Positions 36,411-49,800 of a DNA stretch of 64,000 nt are shown here, piece by piece. Source of the DNA: Marthasterias glacialis (lineage: Eukaryota > Echinodermata > Asteroidea > Forcipulatida > Asteriidae). Position 1 is the stretch's first letter. Every line of letters starts with the position of its first letter. The notes beneath the pieces are model-generated. The model was not told where the DNA came from, ran no database searches, and saw only the letters and a program-made list of their open reading frames with translations. The translations under genes and the position numbers were made by a program. The DNA is taken from the NCBI GenBank assembly GCA_911728455.2, contig OU452234.1:188501-252500 (forward strand), in the 5' to 3' direction.

Positions 36411-37765
36411 TTTGCATGCTGTATCTATTCATGCATATACATGTAGTACATTAAATGTACATGTGTATGCCTACTTTACCTAACGTTTGTACTGCATGAT
36501 CAAAATACGAGATGAGCAACAAGTGACCAGTAACTGATTTACTTTTTTTACTCACCACATCCCAGCAATAAGCAATCAAAAACACCTTGTGCATTCGATA
36601 ACACTATTCAGGGTCAGTCCTGACGTTACAATACACCATCACAGCAATAACACACACACACTGTTCAAATATTTCTGGACATTAATTGGTTGCTGTAGCA
36701 ACAGCTTCCATTCCACAATATGTCTATGAAATCATCTGTGCCAAATTATAATGCATCAACCTGGGTACAGTAGATAACACACCAAGGTGATCATTCTCAA
36801 TTGGGCGATTGATTTTAAGTACATTCATAATGCTATCACAGTAATAAAAATATACCATTGTTAGAAACAATAGGTACTGCACGCATAAGGATACAAAAAC
36901 CAAAATAAACAAGAAAGCATTTAACATATTCCTACTTGGTATTGACTCAATTGAGTACAAAGTCCTTCAACCTCTTAGAGCAAAGGTTGGGGGGGGGGTT
37001 GGTTACCATCAATCGCCCCAAACAAATGCTTCATACACAAGTAGCGGATTACTTGTTTATGTCAAGGCTTTAAAGGAAAGATTGATTTTGGAAGAATAAA
37101 TGTTCTTTTTAATAAAAACTTGAAGTCTGATCAAAAGAAACTGTTGAAAATGTTCGGACGCTTTTCAAAAATTACGTAAAAAAAAATACATCACTTCCAG
37201 GGTTTGAATTTCAGACTTGAATCTACTCTATATGATGTAGTACTAGTGATTAATTTTGTAGCACATGTGTGTGTTTACAAGACAGACGCTTTCAATACAA
37301 AGACCTGAAGTCAGAAGCAACTTTCTTTAACCACTTCACTGATTTTTGGTTTGAGGTTTTAAGAAACCCAGCAAGGCTTAAAAATTGCAAATAAACTTAT
37401 TTTCTGCAGAAACCTACCAATGTTTAAATATTAAATTCAGCACTTGAGTAAACACAGCATGAATACATAATGTACAAACGATGTTGTTTGTTGATGGTTT
37501 GTTAATGATTTAAGTCCTGAACCTCCGTTTACTTCCCCGTTATTATTTCATTTTTGGCCAAATAAATTCAGAGCAAGTCTCACACAGAACAACCCAATGT
37601 GTACCTCAAGCATAGAAGATCTATTCTTTCCCTTTGTTGAAATAGGAAAAATTGCCTTCAAAACACTTTGTCTCAATTTAGGTAACCAAGTAACAAGAAA
37701 ACAGCCTGTAATGTACTTTTATTAAACGTCCTGTTATTGCCTGTTTCAGTCCCAAATATTGTCAT

Positions 37766-38312
37766 GGGTATGAGAATTTGAGTGAAACTCAACTCATCGA
37801 GAAAATTGTAATTATCAAACTCATTACTGAAATAAAGAGTGTCCCTGGTGTAAAGTTTCCCAACCACACTGAACAACGACGACAAAATGCAGTGATGTAA
37901 ACTTCATCTACCCATGAGAATTGAGTAATGCTCAACTCATCAAGGAACTGGTCATTATCAAACTCATTATTGATATAGAGAGATTGTCCCACTCATGAAC
38001 AACAAAACACAGAATGTAAACCTCATATCTACCCATGTAAAGCTCACATCTACCCATGAGAATTGAGTAATGCTCAACTCATCAAGGAACTGGTCATTAT
38101 CAAACTCATTATTGATATAGAGAGATTGTCCCACTCATGAACAACAAAACACAGAATGTAAACCTCATATCTACCCATGTAAAGCTCACGTCTACCCATG
38201 AGAATTGAGTAATGCTAAACTCATCAAGGAACTGTTCATTATCAAACTCATTATTGATACAGAGAGATTGTCCCACTCATGAACAACAAAACACAGAATG
38301 TAAACGTTATCA
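37766..38312. repeat. 142-bp tandem repeat, about four copies
   Basis: CCCATGAGAATTGAGTAATG starts at 37,911, 38,053 and 38,195, exactly 142 apart. A more diverged unit precedes it from 37,766. Each unit contains CATTATCAAACTCATTATTG. Confidence 0.85.
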
Positions 38313-40284
38313 ACCCATTTTATTACAAGATCTCAAAAACTATGACTTAGAGGGATGATGGTTTAGTAAATTATTTGCCTTATCAAATATGCTCACATCC
38401 TTTAATTTTCACTAACCACAACAACAAACCTGTGAAAATATCATCTCAATATGTGTAGGTGGTCACATTATTATAAAAACAGTGAAAAACAGGTTGTTTT
38501 TTCAAAAACATATATTTTGTCTGGGATTTTATACACACTCATATTTACCCTTCAACTGATAACATGTAGGAATTGTGCTTTTTAGAGGTCTCTGAATGCT
38601 ATTTAGAGATTTAAACATTATTTCATACAACTAGGAGATTGGTTAACCAGTTAACGCCAGATGATGTGTAAACACGCCATTATTTTCCGTGCCAGAAAAC
38701 CGGTGACGTGAGTTTAGTATTTTTGTGTGAAATTCAAAGTCCCGTACAAAGGTTGCCTGAACTTTCCACTACGGAGTGTGCACAGAGCATGCACTCACTG
38801 TTTAACAGCTCGTTTCACCCACACAAAGAGGATGAAGGGGTACTGGAAATTATGCTAAAATTCACCCATTAGCAGGGGTTATTGTGTAATCCCAAATTCC
38901 AGTCCTTTGTCATTTTGTTCCAAGAAGAGGATTAAGAGACATCAAGAGGCTTCCACCATTGTATATCATTGTATTTCTGTTTAATGGAGGCAAGTCCAAA
39001 TAAACTGAGTACCTCCAGCCTTGATTCCAGTCTTAGGACCAATCCTCGGGCGTGTCTCATGGACAAGGTTTTGTGATTACAGCGTGTGTATGTGATATTT
39101 TCTCAACAGAGAAACAACAAATCCCTGTATTTCAAAGAGAATCTTTGTTTTCAAAGCTTTATCAAATCAGGGTTTCTTTGTGACAGTGGCAATTCCTAGA
39201 AAATATCCCATCAGACTGGATGGGAAAACAAATGGAAGATTATCTAAGGAACTGGTAATGGAATTAACTTTATAGTCCAAGGGCTTTGAGATTAAAACTT
39301 AACAACAAAACAATTCCATCGACTACCAAAACTGTTTGGGGTTTTTGTCTTTAAAATTGTCTTTAAAATTAAAGGAATATAGAACTATGTTCTCAGGAAA
39401 TCTTACAAAACAAATATAGCAATTATCTTACAATGTCAAATTACAAAATCAAAAGACAGTTGAGGTTAGTTTCTATGAGGACTAAGTTCTTTAATTTGTA
39501 GACTATTGTTCTGCAGCCCCATAGCAACTGATCCAGTCTTACTGCTTACAGGCGTCATGATAATGCATGGCCAATCAAGCACACTAAAACTATTCCAAAA
39601 AGTCACCTGCACCTTAATAAAGGGCCAGTAATGAGCTATAATTAGTCCCTATTCCAAATTTCTGGAAAGTACTGTTTGTTTGACTGTTGCCATGCCAACT
39701 GGAGTAAACAGACTTTATGCTTGAGTGGCTTCATTCCTGACGCAGTAACTTCCTCGTAAAAGTACCAGGGAGCTAATGTTGGAAGGTTACTACATCCGCC
39801 AGCTTTTTTTAAAATAAAGACTTTCCAATTTTGATGAATTTTAATTTACAGAAAACATAAATCTGCATTGTAAAGCTTCATTTGGTACAGCACTAGTACA
39901 AATATTCTGTAAACAAGACTTCAAAGGCTCCTACATGTAGTTCTCAGTAAAAAGGGTGTTTTTTCTCCCCTTTTTTTTGGGGGGGGGAGGGGTTGTACAA
40001 ATTCAACAAATTCAAGTGACCGATATGCTGTTTTCTGTAAAACAAGAACACTTTTTCACATAGACTTTCACAAGACAAATACAGTTACTCTTCTAAAACT
40101 CAAGTGTTATACCACCTTGTACTTAACTTGTATTAACTTGTGTGTTTCTTGAAAACTGGACTCAATCTCTGCAAATAACTAATGAGCCACATTCATTGGA
40201 ATAAACATAGCCTACTCTTTCAAAACCAATTCATGGAGCATTTTAAATGGAATGAAAGAGGCAAGTTTTCATTTCTTCTATATC

Positions 40285-40400
40285 TTCTCTACACAGGTAT
40301 CTTCAAGCCTACAGTGCAAGTCACTTTTGAAGGTTCCTTGGTTTCATTACCAGAAAGATATAATAATAATAACAATATTATAATAAGCATCATCCCAACT
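40285..40400 (+). repeat. SINE B 3' fragment
   Basis: CTTCTCTACACAGGTATCTT, CAAGTCACTTTTGAAGG and CATTACCAGAAAGATATAAT followed by an AAT-rich tail match the 3' body of the SINE B copy at 42,125-42,385. Confidence 0.6.
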
Positions 40401-41117
40401 ATAGACGGGAACAGTCCCAATTTGAGTGCTACAGTTGGGATGGCCCAATTATATCCAGAGATCTAGACAAAAATATCTAAAGAGATAGGCCTACAATAAA
40501 GTTTCAATTGAATACAGTGTCTACTTGTTGAGAACACAGCAAAAACTGTCACAGTAGCCTATTTTCATCAAGATCATCGAATCTGTTTTTAAACAAATGA
40601 AAAAGCACTGTGGTTTTCGGTCACAGCTGCAGCGAGTACCAACCCCGTTTCAGCCAGTGTGCAATACATGAGGTCACATCAGCCAGTCCTCAACCAGTTT
40701 ATGAGAGCTATTACTAATAAATTTCAGAAAGATGCTTTTAGGTGATATTTGGAGGTTAGAAATACTTCAATTGATTCCTAATGGGACACTTCAGACGAAA
40801 ACATTTCAAAGGATGCTTACTACTATTACCATCATTTTTCGGGCAAAAAATTACAAAATTGTTTTTGGGGGCAGGTCATTACCAAAGTATGACCCTACCT
40901 TTAGAATACATATAGAAGGGTGGTTTCAGGTATTTGAAAAAAAAAATTACAACCATTGGAAAAACTTCTAACGTGACAGATGCAAAGTGGTACCTACATG
41001 TATTGTGTTTCATGTCAAATGAAAAACTGATACAAGTGTGTTACTTTATATTGAATCCTACAAAGCAATTTGAACTGAACAATTTTACTTGAACATTTAA
41101 AACTTTCCATTCATTTT

Positions 41118-41512
41118 GGCTACACTTGAGCAAGACACTTGTTGTGTCCTTGAGCAAGACACTCATTGTGTCCTTGAGCAAGACACTCATCGTGTCCTTG
41201 AGCAAGACACTCATTGTGCCCTTGTACTAGACACTCTAGTCCTTGAGCAAGACACTCATCGTGTCCTTGGGCAAGATACTCATCGTGTCCTTGAGCAAGA
41301 TACTCATCGTGTCCTTGAGCAAGACACTTGTCGTGTCCTTGAGCAAGATACTCATCGTGTCCTTGAGCAAGACACTCATTGTGCCCTTGAGCAAGACACT
41401 CATTGTGTCCTTGAGCAAGACACTCATCGTGTCCTTGAGCAAGACACTCATTGTGCCCTTGTACTAGACACTCTAGTCCTTGAGCAAGTGTCCTCGAGCA
41501 AGACACTTGCAC
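41118..41512. repeat. 24-bp minisatellite related to SINE A
   Basis: About sixteen copies of CCTTGAGCAAGACACTCATC plus four bases. A longer variant with CTTGTACTAGACACTCTAGT occurs twice (about 41,220 and 41,457), 240 bases apart. The unit matches part of the SINE A body, CACTTGTGTCCTTGAGCAAG at 43,012-43,034. Frames stay open on both strands because the unit is a multiple of three. Confidence 0.9.
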
Positions 41513-41534
41513 TGTAAGTGGGCCTGGGATTAAT

Positions 41535-41700
41535 ACAAGAAACAGAAGCCAGGGAGGCCATGACCTTTGTAGCCCTGATCTTGGCCTTGGCGCCCCTTCA
41601 AAAGTTTCCCACAAACTTTAAGATTTTCCGAATGGAAGTGCCCTTTGCAATGTAAAAATGGCCTTGTCCTTGCCCTCTCAAAGATGAAATTCCAGATTTC
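41535..41700 (+). repeat. Dispersed repeat C copy
   Basis: TTGGCCTTGGCGCCCCTTC, GGAAGTGCCCTTTGC and GGCCTTGTCCTTGCCC match the family at 3,665 and 26,855. It directly follows the 24-bp minisatellite. Confidence 0.5.
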
Positions 41701-42124
41701 CAACCCTGCTTAACTGTAAATGGTAAATGCTTTTCATAACATGGGAGTAAATGGATACCTGAGAGGGATGAGATTGTTGATGTGAATGATTAGAAACCCA
41801 TTTTGCTGCCGGGCTGCATACTCCTTTCATGCTATTTCAAGAATGCTCGAGGCTCTAAGACTAAAAGAGCAGAAATTAATACAAGTGCTTTGTTACTCAG
41901 TTGGTTTAACCTAACACTTAAAAGTATTTTTATGTTATAAATGCATATTTATTAAAATTAATATTTGTATTACAATTGAACCTGCACTATCCTGACTATA
42001 GTCTTGTACACCCTAAAAAAAGGTTGAACAATGTGAACATTAATAGTTACATGTAAGTCACACCCTTCAAGTTAAATTACATTGTACTTCATCTACATCT
42101 ACATGTTGTAAGTTATTATTATTA

Positions 42125-42385
42125 AATTATATCTTTCTGGTAATGAAACAAAGGGCCCCTCAAAAGTGACTAGCACTGTGACCCGTAGGCCTGAAGATAC
42201 CTGTGTAGAGAAGATGTTGAAGAAATGCCAGTTTTAGATGTGGGAGGAAAACCCCAAATAGGGAAAACCCACGCAATCAGGTAGGGACTGAAAACCCAAT
42301 CCACATGCAAGGCTCCAGTCCGGGATTCGAACCGGCGTCCACAGAGGTGAAAGGCAGTGAAAGAAACCACTGAGCCAACCTGAAT
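42125..42385 (-). repeat. SINE B copy with tRNA-like head
   Basis: On the minus strand the head is GTTGGCTCAGTGGTT (A-box) and CGGTTCGAATCCCGG (B-box). The body follows with TTGCATGTGGATTGGGTTTT and CCTGATTGCGTGGGTTTTCC, ending in an AT-rich tail. Related bodies occur at 29,862, 40,290 and 44,070. Confidence 0.7.
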
Positions 42386-42795
42386 GCCTAGTTGATACTG
42401 GACACTACTGGACCATCACATGATCAGGTATAAATATCCGGACTTCCGGTGCATCTCAACACATCATTCACATTGCAACAGAAGGTGTGAATGAGCAACA
42501 GAGTTTAAAACATTAACCTATTAAACAGAGACAGAGCAATATTATAATGGTGCAATATATACAGTGACTTGAGGTGCTGCTTAGGTGGTGCTTGATGTAA
42601 ACTAAGTATTTTTTTGTTATAAATGCAAATTGAATAAATACTTGTATTTCACTTGTTATTATTTGTATTATTATTATTAATTTCTGGTAATAAAACCAAG
42701 GATGCCTCATAAGTGAACTTAATCACTGTAGCTCTCAAGCCTGAGGAAACCTGTAAGGGTGCTAGCCATGTGAACCAGAAACACCATGGTAAACC

Positions 42796-42889
42796 CTAGA
42801 CCCAGTAATTGGGGCGCTGTACTCCTTTTTTGAGATTTTGACATTATCTGTCGTACTAGCTAGTACTGTTAGCCAGTTACTGGGTCTAG
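42796..42889. mobile_element. 94-bp foldback MITE inserted in SINE-associated sequence
   Basis: Terminal inverted repeats TAGACCCAGTAA and TTACTGGGTCTA bound the insert. It is flanked on both sides by GGTAAACC(C), a 7-9 bp target duplication. The size and duplication length suggest a hAT-like or Mutator-like nonautonomous element. Confidence 0.6.
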
Positions 42890-42894
42890 GTAAA

Positions 42895-43112
42895 CCCCTA
42901 CTCTTCCACGATAAGTGTTCTGGGTTCTTTTACGTGCACTACCTATCCTAGTACACGGGACCTACGGCTTAATATCCCATCCGAAGGACAAAAGCAATTA
43001 TGGTAAAGAATCTTGCTCAAGGACACAAGTGCCGCGACTGGGATTCGAACCCACACTCTGCTGCCAACACCAGAACTTGAGTCCGGTGATCTTAACCGCT
43101 CGGCCATGACAC
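42895..43112 (-). repeat. SINE A copy: tRNA-Leu-like head
   Basis: On the minus strand: GTCATGGCCGAGCGGTTAAG, GGACTCAAGTTCTGG, GGGTTCGAATCCCAG, then the shared body GGCACTTGTGTCCTTGAGCA and GTCCTTCGGATGGGATATTA. It matches the copy at 6,655-6,927. A 94-bp foldback element sits at its tail (42,796-42,889). Confidence 0.75.
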
Positions 43113-44067
43113 TTCACAGTACTTGTGTAGTACTACTACTTGTACTTGTACTTGTAGTACTTCAACAATCCTCATATACTCTTTAGTCAACATAGCAACA
43201 TAGTTTCCAAGAAACCACATTATTGACACAAGAAAATCATGGCATTGTGATGACTGGTTTACATTTGACTATTAAGTACTATATTACTAAGTATGGTTTT
43301 CCCCAAGTATTATACTATTAGTACTATTACTAACTATAGAATAGGCAATTACTCACCATGATCATGATGTCTTAACGTTCTGCAGAACCTTTCCAAATTC
43401 CATGACCATTTTATCACCAAGATTAATGCGTTCCCTTAACTGTAATTTTACTCATGACATGCACCAGGGCAACTGGAATGTAGACAATTGCTGATAACTT
43501 CAGCCATATTAGCTGTTTATTTTTTATCCTCTTTTTAGACTATTGAGTATGTTACAAAGTTTTTTAAGACTCCCGTTGGTGTTGCACCACACTACCCCCC
43601 TGGCCAAGCCCCGTCTAGTGTAGTGTGTCAGGGACGTCCAACCCGGGCCTGCACATCCCCCATCCCAGTCATGGGCCACTGCAGGAAAATAATCAATATC
43701 AGCGTACTACTAGTATTACTAGACTTCTCGGAACAATATAATCTTGTAATAATACCTAGACGGTTAAGCTTGTGTGCCGATGTTTACATTATTGAACGTG
43801 TCTTGGTAACACTAAACAAGCATGATATGCCGTATGGCCCGTGCATGTTGCATCGAGGACAAACGTACATTAGCCTGGATGGGAAATCAATAAGACTGGT
43901 TCCAGGGTGTTTATGTGCGTTCATGTACTTTGAACGTCAGGGTGTTTTGAAAACTGACTTTTCAACGTCGCCGTATCGATACCGCCCTCACGTGGCCAAC
44001 TGCATGTCATACACCGATTTTGTTTATTTATAATAATAAGTAAAAGGGGTAAAATATTATTTTAAAA

Positions 44068-44160
44068 ATTACCTGATTGCATGGGTTTTTGCTGTTTAAG
44101 GTATTCTTCTAACATGTGAAACTGACATGATATTTCTTTATCATCTTCTCTAAACACATG
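44068..44160 (+). repeat. SINE B internal fragment
   Basis: ACCTGATTGCATGGGTTTTT and ATCTTCTCTAAACAC correspond to the middle of SINE B. Both ends are missing. Confidence 0.45.
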
Positions 44161-45259
44161 ACTTGAGGGTACCACATTAGTTTTATTAAAGATTTAATAA
44201 CACTATATCAAACAATCATGGGAAGAAAGCCAATTTAAACCCGGAGAAAATGCTTAGCTAAAATCAAACTACTATTTGTTTAATAAACAATCCGGAACAA
44301 AAATTCTAGACATAATTATTTTAATACACAGTTTGTAACGGAAGCGTAAAATCTTAGTAAATACACATTTTCTTGTAAAAAATAAATTTTACTAAATGCA
44401 CTTTGTTTCATTGTTTACGATTTTTTGTTTTTCCAGTCCTCCATTTATTTTTAAAAGTGGAACATATTGTCATCGGTTGGGGCTGGAAGGGGACCGGAAG
44501 GGTATTTCTGAACCCAAAACACACCCTAGCCTGATCAGGTAGTGATTTATGAGATATTCAAAATTGGCAAGCGAAGTATTGTAGTAAGGGAGAACTCTAC
44601 AGAGCTTTCAAGATTTATTACTTTGTCATCTTATTGTAACGCAGAGACCCAAGTTTCTCTGGTGCAATGGTGATTCAAGTCCTATGAGTGAGCGAGCAGA
44701 GGGGAGTGCTGTTACTTCGATAATAATGCACAGGAAGCAAAAGTACATCAGAACATCATTTTATTTATGTCGACTGCAAGTGTATCGATTGGTGGGGGGT
44801 GGGGGACATGTTCCCCTCCCCACTTTTTTAGAGTGGGGCCACTTTTTGACCCCCCCCCCCAAAAAAAAAAAAAAAAGGAAAAAAGGATGGTGAATAAAAG
44901 CAACAATATACAGAATTTCGGAGAAAGTAAACGTGAGTGGTTCCGGGTTTTTTATACATTAATTTCTTCAAAGAACTGATAACGTTCGAATGGTAATGGG
45001 TGAAATGATTTTGTAATTGTTAAACATTGCCCTGTCGGCGGTGCATCAAAGATGGAACACGCACGGGATGCTATTTGGGCCCATTTCCCCCCCCCCCCCC
45101 CCCCCCATCGATAGCGATCGACGTCCTTGGTCGGCTGTATGCATGTACACGTGCTAAACTAAATCTAGCTAGTAGATATAATTGAAAAAAAATTAAAATT
45201 AGCTGTTGCAAACTGCTTACCAACCAAAAGGACCTGGCTCAAGATTTGTTAATGGCCGT

Positions 45260-45324
45260 ACGTTTCGACCCTAGTAGAGTCTTTCTCAAAGGCTTTGAGA
45301 AAGACTCTGCTATGTTCGAAACGT
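45260..45324. repeat. 32-bp-arm hairpin with GTTTCGA...CTTTCTCAAAG motif
   Basis: The arms 45,260-45,291 and 45,293-45,324 are inverted copies with about three mismatches and a one-base spacer. A related single arm occurs at 49,787-49,815 (CCCGTTTCGACGCTAGCAGA). It is probably a fragment of a dispersed mobile element. Confidence 0.7.
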
Positions 45325-46678
45325 GAGGCCAAAATATGAGAGGCAAGTCTCGGATAGATGGAGCCACAGAGGTGAATACGGCAAGATGAAGAAACAAGAA
45401 CGCAAGTAATAAACTGAAGGAGTTTGGGAGATGTTTTATAGGGTTTATGGTGGTAACGGAGGTCTTGATTTAGAAATGATGTCACACAGAAATAACATAA
45501 GATTATTGATATAAAAGAATAAAGGTTGAAAGACGTTGTGGTCAACAGGGGAGTTTCTGGTCAGTACTGGGGGACATTGAGGTCATGGCTAAGAATGTTT
45601 GTGGTGTGTTTACTAGAGGGAGCGAGGAGCCTTGAAAATGACGGAGTGTTGTGCCCAATCATACAGCTATAAATTATAATTATTGGGGAATATTGAACTT
45701 GATAAAACTGTCCTTACATTATTCACACTGACGCAAAGCTAACCATTTATATCCAATAACACGGTTTGTTTGTTGAAGTACTGTGGGATTTTGGATTTTG
45801 GTAGATTAAGTACTGCATCCCCCTAAAACTCCACAACCATCAATAGTTTTACGTAATTTTCATTCAAAGTATCAAATCCACTATAGATGTATAGGTATAA
45901 CCATTCTTTATGAAATAAACGGCGATAGTTCAGGAAGGGTCTGTGAACTTTTTGGCATCAATACGGCCCGCCTCACCTCTCCCTACGAACACCTTCCCTA
46001 ATGATGACTACTGTCTACACTGAACCAAAAATAGGGGCAGTCAATAATCTACAAGCCTCGGTTTGGCTACATTTATTTATACCGAAACAACAAAACAAAG
46101 TAATACTATGCACCTGCGATTAACTATACACAAAATGTGTCTCTCGAGTGGCCATTCGTATGAAATAATGATCCTTTATCTTACATGAGTACATAGACTG
46201 GACCAAACAACATGTCATTCTTCTCCTTAGCCAAGTCGACTTTAAATTATCAGGTAAAGTTTTCGGCTTTCAAGATAAAAAGTGGAGAAAACAATCCCGT
46301 GCATTACATAATGAAGCCAGTTCAACCATAGGCAGCATCTTTTTTTGAAGGGGCAGATAGAAGGGGGGCACAGATATTTGAAGAGGGGCAATTTCAGTTA
46401 AAATTTCATGAATATAGCAAATTTCACGGTGTCCAGAGGCTGGGGGAGGGGGGTGTTCCACGGGGGCAGCTGCCCTTTGCCCACCACATCCCCTTCCCCG
46501 GCTACGCAACTGAGATCAACCTTGGCAAAAAACAACAACAACAACAACAACAACAAACGTAAAGTTAATTGTGGGACACAAACTTAAAGTTAATGGGGAA
46601 AAACGAGTTAGTAAAATAAAAAGACTGGATGTAGTTAATAGATAGCTTGAATTTCTAACGACAAGTTAATTACTCAAA

Positions 46679-46845
46679 CTACACAGTTGTTTCCTTCAGG
46701 CCTTTACGCCGATGTTTACTCTTTCTCCTTGATGCTATCCATCTTCTTATTGGTATGAACAACATTAACCCAGTAGAACATATGAAAACCATCAAAATCA
46801 CCAACAAACTCAGCGTGTAGTTTCCAGTCAAGTCGAACAGTACAC
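46679..46845 (-). CDS. Downstream MCT exon 6: helix 12 and C-terminus
   Basis: Acceptor GTCTCTCGCAG|GT in phase 1. It encodes GVLFDLTGNYTLSLLVILMV, the rest of helix 12, and a basic tail (RRWIASRRKSKHRRKG) ending at TAG 46,679-46,681. The basic tail fits a cytoplasmic C-terminus. Confidence 0.9.
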
Positions 46846-49800
46846 CTGCGAGAGACGGGCAAATGGTAGGCCTATTAGAAGCTTTCTACACTAGTAATAC
46901 ACTGTGTCCTGATTGACTCATTTATGCATGTTGTAAAATACCATACGGAAAGCCGCGGCCCTGGTTTTGATACATTTGAATTATAGAATAATCAGACAAG
47001 AGAAGGTGCTGTCTGAGTTATTTGTAATGTCAACTTCACTGGCAAACCATGCCTTAATATGCCGGATGAATTGTAGTATGAAACGTTTTGTATGGCGACT
47101 AACCTGAAATTGGTGCACCTATCAAAACACCTATACCAGATGGAACCATTGCTATCATGGCGGCAATATTGGACCCGTAGTCTCCAAACAACTCCATCGA
47201 AGCTGGACACGGCATTGAATATGACGCAGCGCGGAATAATCCTGTAACTGTTATTGTATGAAAATATTTATATGAGTTAATTGCCCAAATATCTGTGATA
47301 GGAAATTTAAAAGTAAGAAACTTTCAAGACAGATGTATGTACAGGTAACTAAACTTGTGTGTACCCTTTACAATTTGACAAATTATTGTAAACTTACATA
47401 ATGTCAGTGTATACATAAGAGGAACCGTCCGTAGTACAGTCATCAGTCCAGACACAACTCCACCCAGTAAGCTACCCGCGGCTAAAACATAAAGTTTCCG
47501 GAATGGAAAATGGACGCTAAAAATCGACAGTAGAAACTTCCCAAGAATTTCGCCTACACCAAGGAGAGCAAAAGTTATGGAGACTTGATCAATTGTAAAG
47601 CTAAGGTCGTACTCCATGAAGCTAGCCTATAGTTGGGCAAATAGTAGTAATAAAAGTACATGATAAGTAATAGCATGCTGTTGTGATCAATCTTTTGAAT
47701 TTGAGATTGAAAGTTGAATATCTCTTACAAAATTGACGAGAGTGAATGTCCATCCAAGATTATACAACACTGCCGAGGCTACCCACAGCCATGCATCTAC
47801 TTGACGTAAGAGTGAAGCAATATCCCGCCTGGTTGTTTTGCTCACGTCCACCTGTTGTAGTTGACTGGCATCACTTTTCTCAACGTTTGTTTGAATCACT
47901 TCATAACTGATACTTTCATCTGACTTTGCCCTCGGTATTTGACTTTGTGTTGGTGTAACAATGAAGACAGCATGGAGTACATTTACAACCAAACTCCCAC
48001 CACTGATGATACGTAGAGAGTTGCGCCAGCCATATGCTGGTATGAGTGTGTTAAAAAGAGGTGCGAAAGCAAGAACACCTGGTAAAAAATTAAAGGAAAC
48101 GACAATTTGCGATAAGATTTCCACAACGTTTTCATTCAATTTAACGCCAGGATCAGTCAATTTAGATCATACAGATAGTCAATCAATAACCGAAACGAAT
48201 CATTCAATTTCACTAAGCAAAGAATTTGAAAAAACAGACCTTAGAAGAGAAGAGAAAAATACACCAATTTAAGTTAAGTTAATATGAATGACAAAACGGT
48301 GAAAATGATTGCTTACAAATTAATGAATAAGAAACTAAAAACACGGTCATACGTCCCATGTGCGTAGACGATTGCTAATTTCAATGCTTCGAATGTGCCC
48401 AAAACTTAATGTAAGAATGCTACAATTTTAAGTTTGAATGCACAAAAGCGAAATTGAACTGCAATATCAGCTAAAAAGAAATCCTATAGTTTGAATGAAT
48501 TAAGGGGAAATGCGTGAATTTGAAGGCGTGTTAATATAACTGGATTCAATTTTGCTGAAACTCACCGAGAAAACCTAGAGTTAATAATTATATAAGGATA
48601 TCCCTAAACTCAGTAACTCGAGTTAAAGTACCGGTAGATTATCTCATCAGAGGTATATGGAATAAAGGGATAACAGAATCAAAGGACAAGTTTTGTTGGA
48701 AATAATGACAACCGGCGCCTGGATGGGTCTTAATTGTTACACAATAGGACAATGATGGTCGTGAGAAAATTTAATTGTTCATCGTTGGGAATGAGGTGGT
48801 GACATGCATGGGGTGCCTGTCTTGGCCGTATCCAAAGTAGCGGTTGCGGAAGTAACTGCTAACGAACAACGCCATTTGCAACAGCCCCAGCCAATGCCAC
48901 AACCGCCATTTCGGAAACGACCTTCGTCTCAGATTGGGAGCAGATCGACTACTTACTAAAAGAAGTTCCCATTAAGGCCAAAGACGATCCACGGGAGCAG
49001 CTCTTGCCTGGAAATGTATCCATAACCACAGTCATCCCAGATTGAAATATGAAGTTTGCACCCAAACCAACTAGAAGTCCAAACGTGAAGTACGAATAGA
49101 CGAGAGAAGGGATGAACGAAGTTGTGACAATTCCAATAGAAAATAAAACAGCTCCTAACAGCATGACCGCCCGGGGACCGAAGCGACGTACAAGATGAAC
49201 GGATATGGCACCACCGCAACTGGATAAGGCGTTGGCAAGGGACCCCACCCATCCTGTGGAGTAGACATTTCTTCATTACAAATTGAAAAACACAGATGAG
49301 AAATAAACTGAAGTTTTGAAGAGGTTTTCATCTGGTTATTTGCGTTTAGACATCGTGAGTCTTTGTCGGATAAGCTCCAAGCCTCACTTTGATTGCGCTG
49401 AGATGAACTGACACTATAGGTAACCTCTCACAAAGAAGTCATGATGTATAGAAAACCAAAAATTGATCTTGACATCGTATTTTATATACCATTTACTAAT
49501 TGTCTTTGTATACAAGATGACAATACCTTTCTCCAATAAACCGCAAGATGGCATAATATCCAACAGACCGCAAAAATTGTATACTTTGGCTCGTGTTCGA
49601 ATATTTTTGTATCTATTTTTTTTTTTTTACTGTTGTGCTTTAAAAGTGTCAAGAAAACGAAACAACGTACACCTAAATGGGGGCCAACGTTCCAACGCGA
49701 CAAGACTAACTTCTAAAATCTGTTAACTCAAGAGTTTGGAGTTATCAAAATAATGAATGCAAAAATGTTTCAATGGCCACCCGTTTCGACGCTAGCAGAG

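Larger units (their letters stand above)
36440..41105. other. Intergenic, no gene seen
   Basis: AT-rich sequence with the 142-bp tandem repeat at 37,766 and a SINE B fragment at 40,285. The short frames here lack domains and codon bias, so I call no gene. Confidence 0.5.
43120..46670. other. Intergenic between arrays and transporter genes
   Basis: It holds homopolymer tracts (C at 44,851 and 45,089), a hairpin at 45,260, a CAA microsatellite at about 46,530 and a G-rich degenerate repeat at 46,320-46,505. The plus-strand frame at 43,623-44,033 has no recognisable domain. Confidence 0.45.

Noticed and set aside
41116..41614. Long frames on both strands with repeated EQDTH or AQGHDE units
   Set aside because: The 24-bp minisatellite is a multiple of three, so frames stay open by chance. 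There are no flanking exon signals.
43623..44033. A 136-codon plus-strand frame
   Set aside because: No recognisable domain, no paralogue in the window and no splice context; kept only as an unsupported ORF.
46992..47210. A 72-codon minus-strand frame
   Set aside because: A different frame over transporter exon 5; the correct frame is fixed by its paralogue and by the splice phases.
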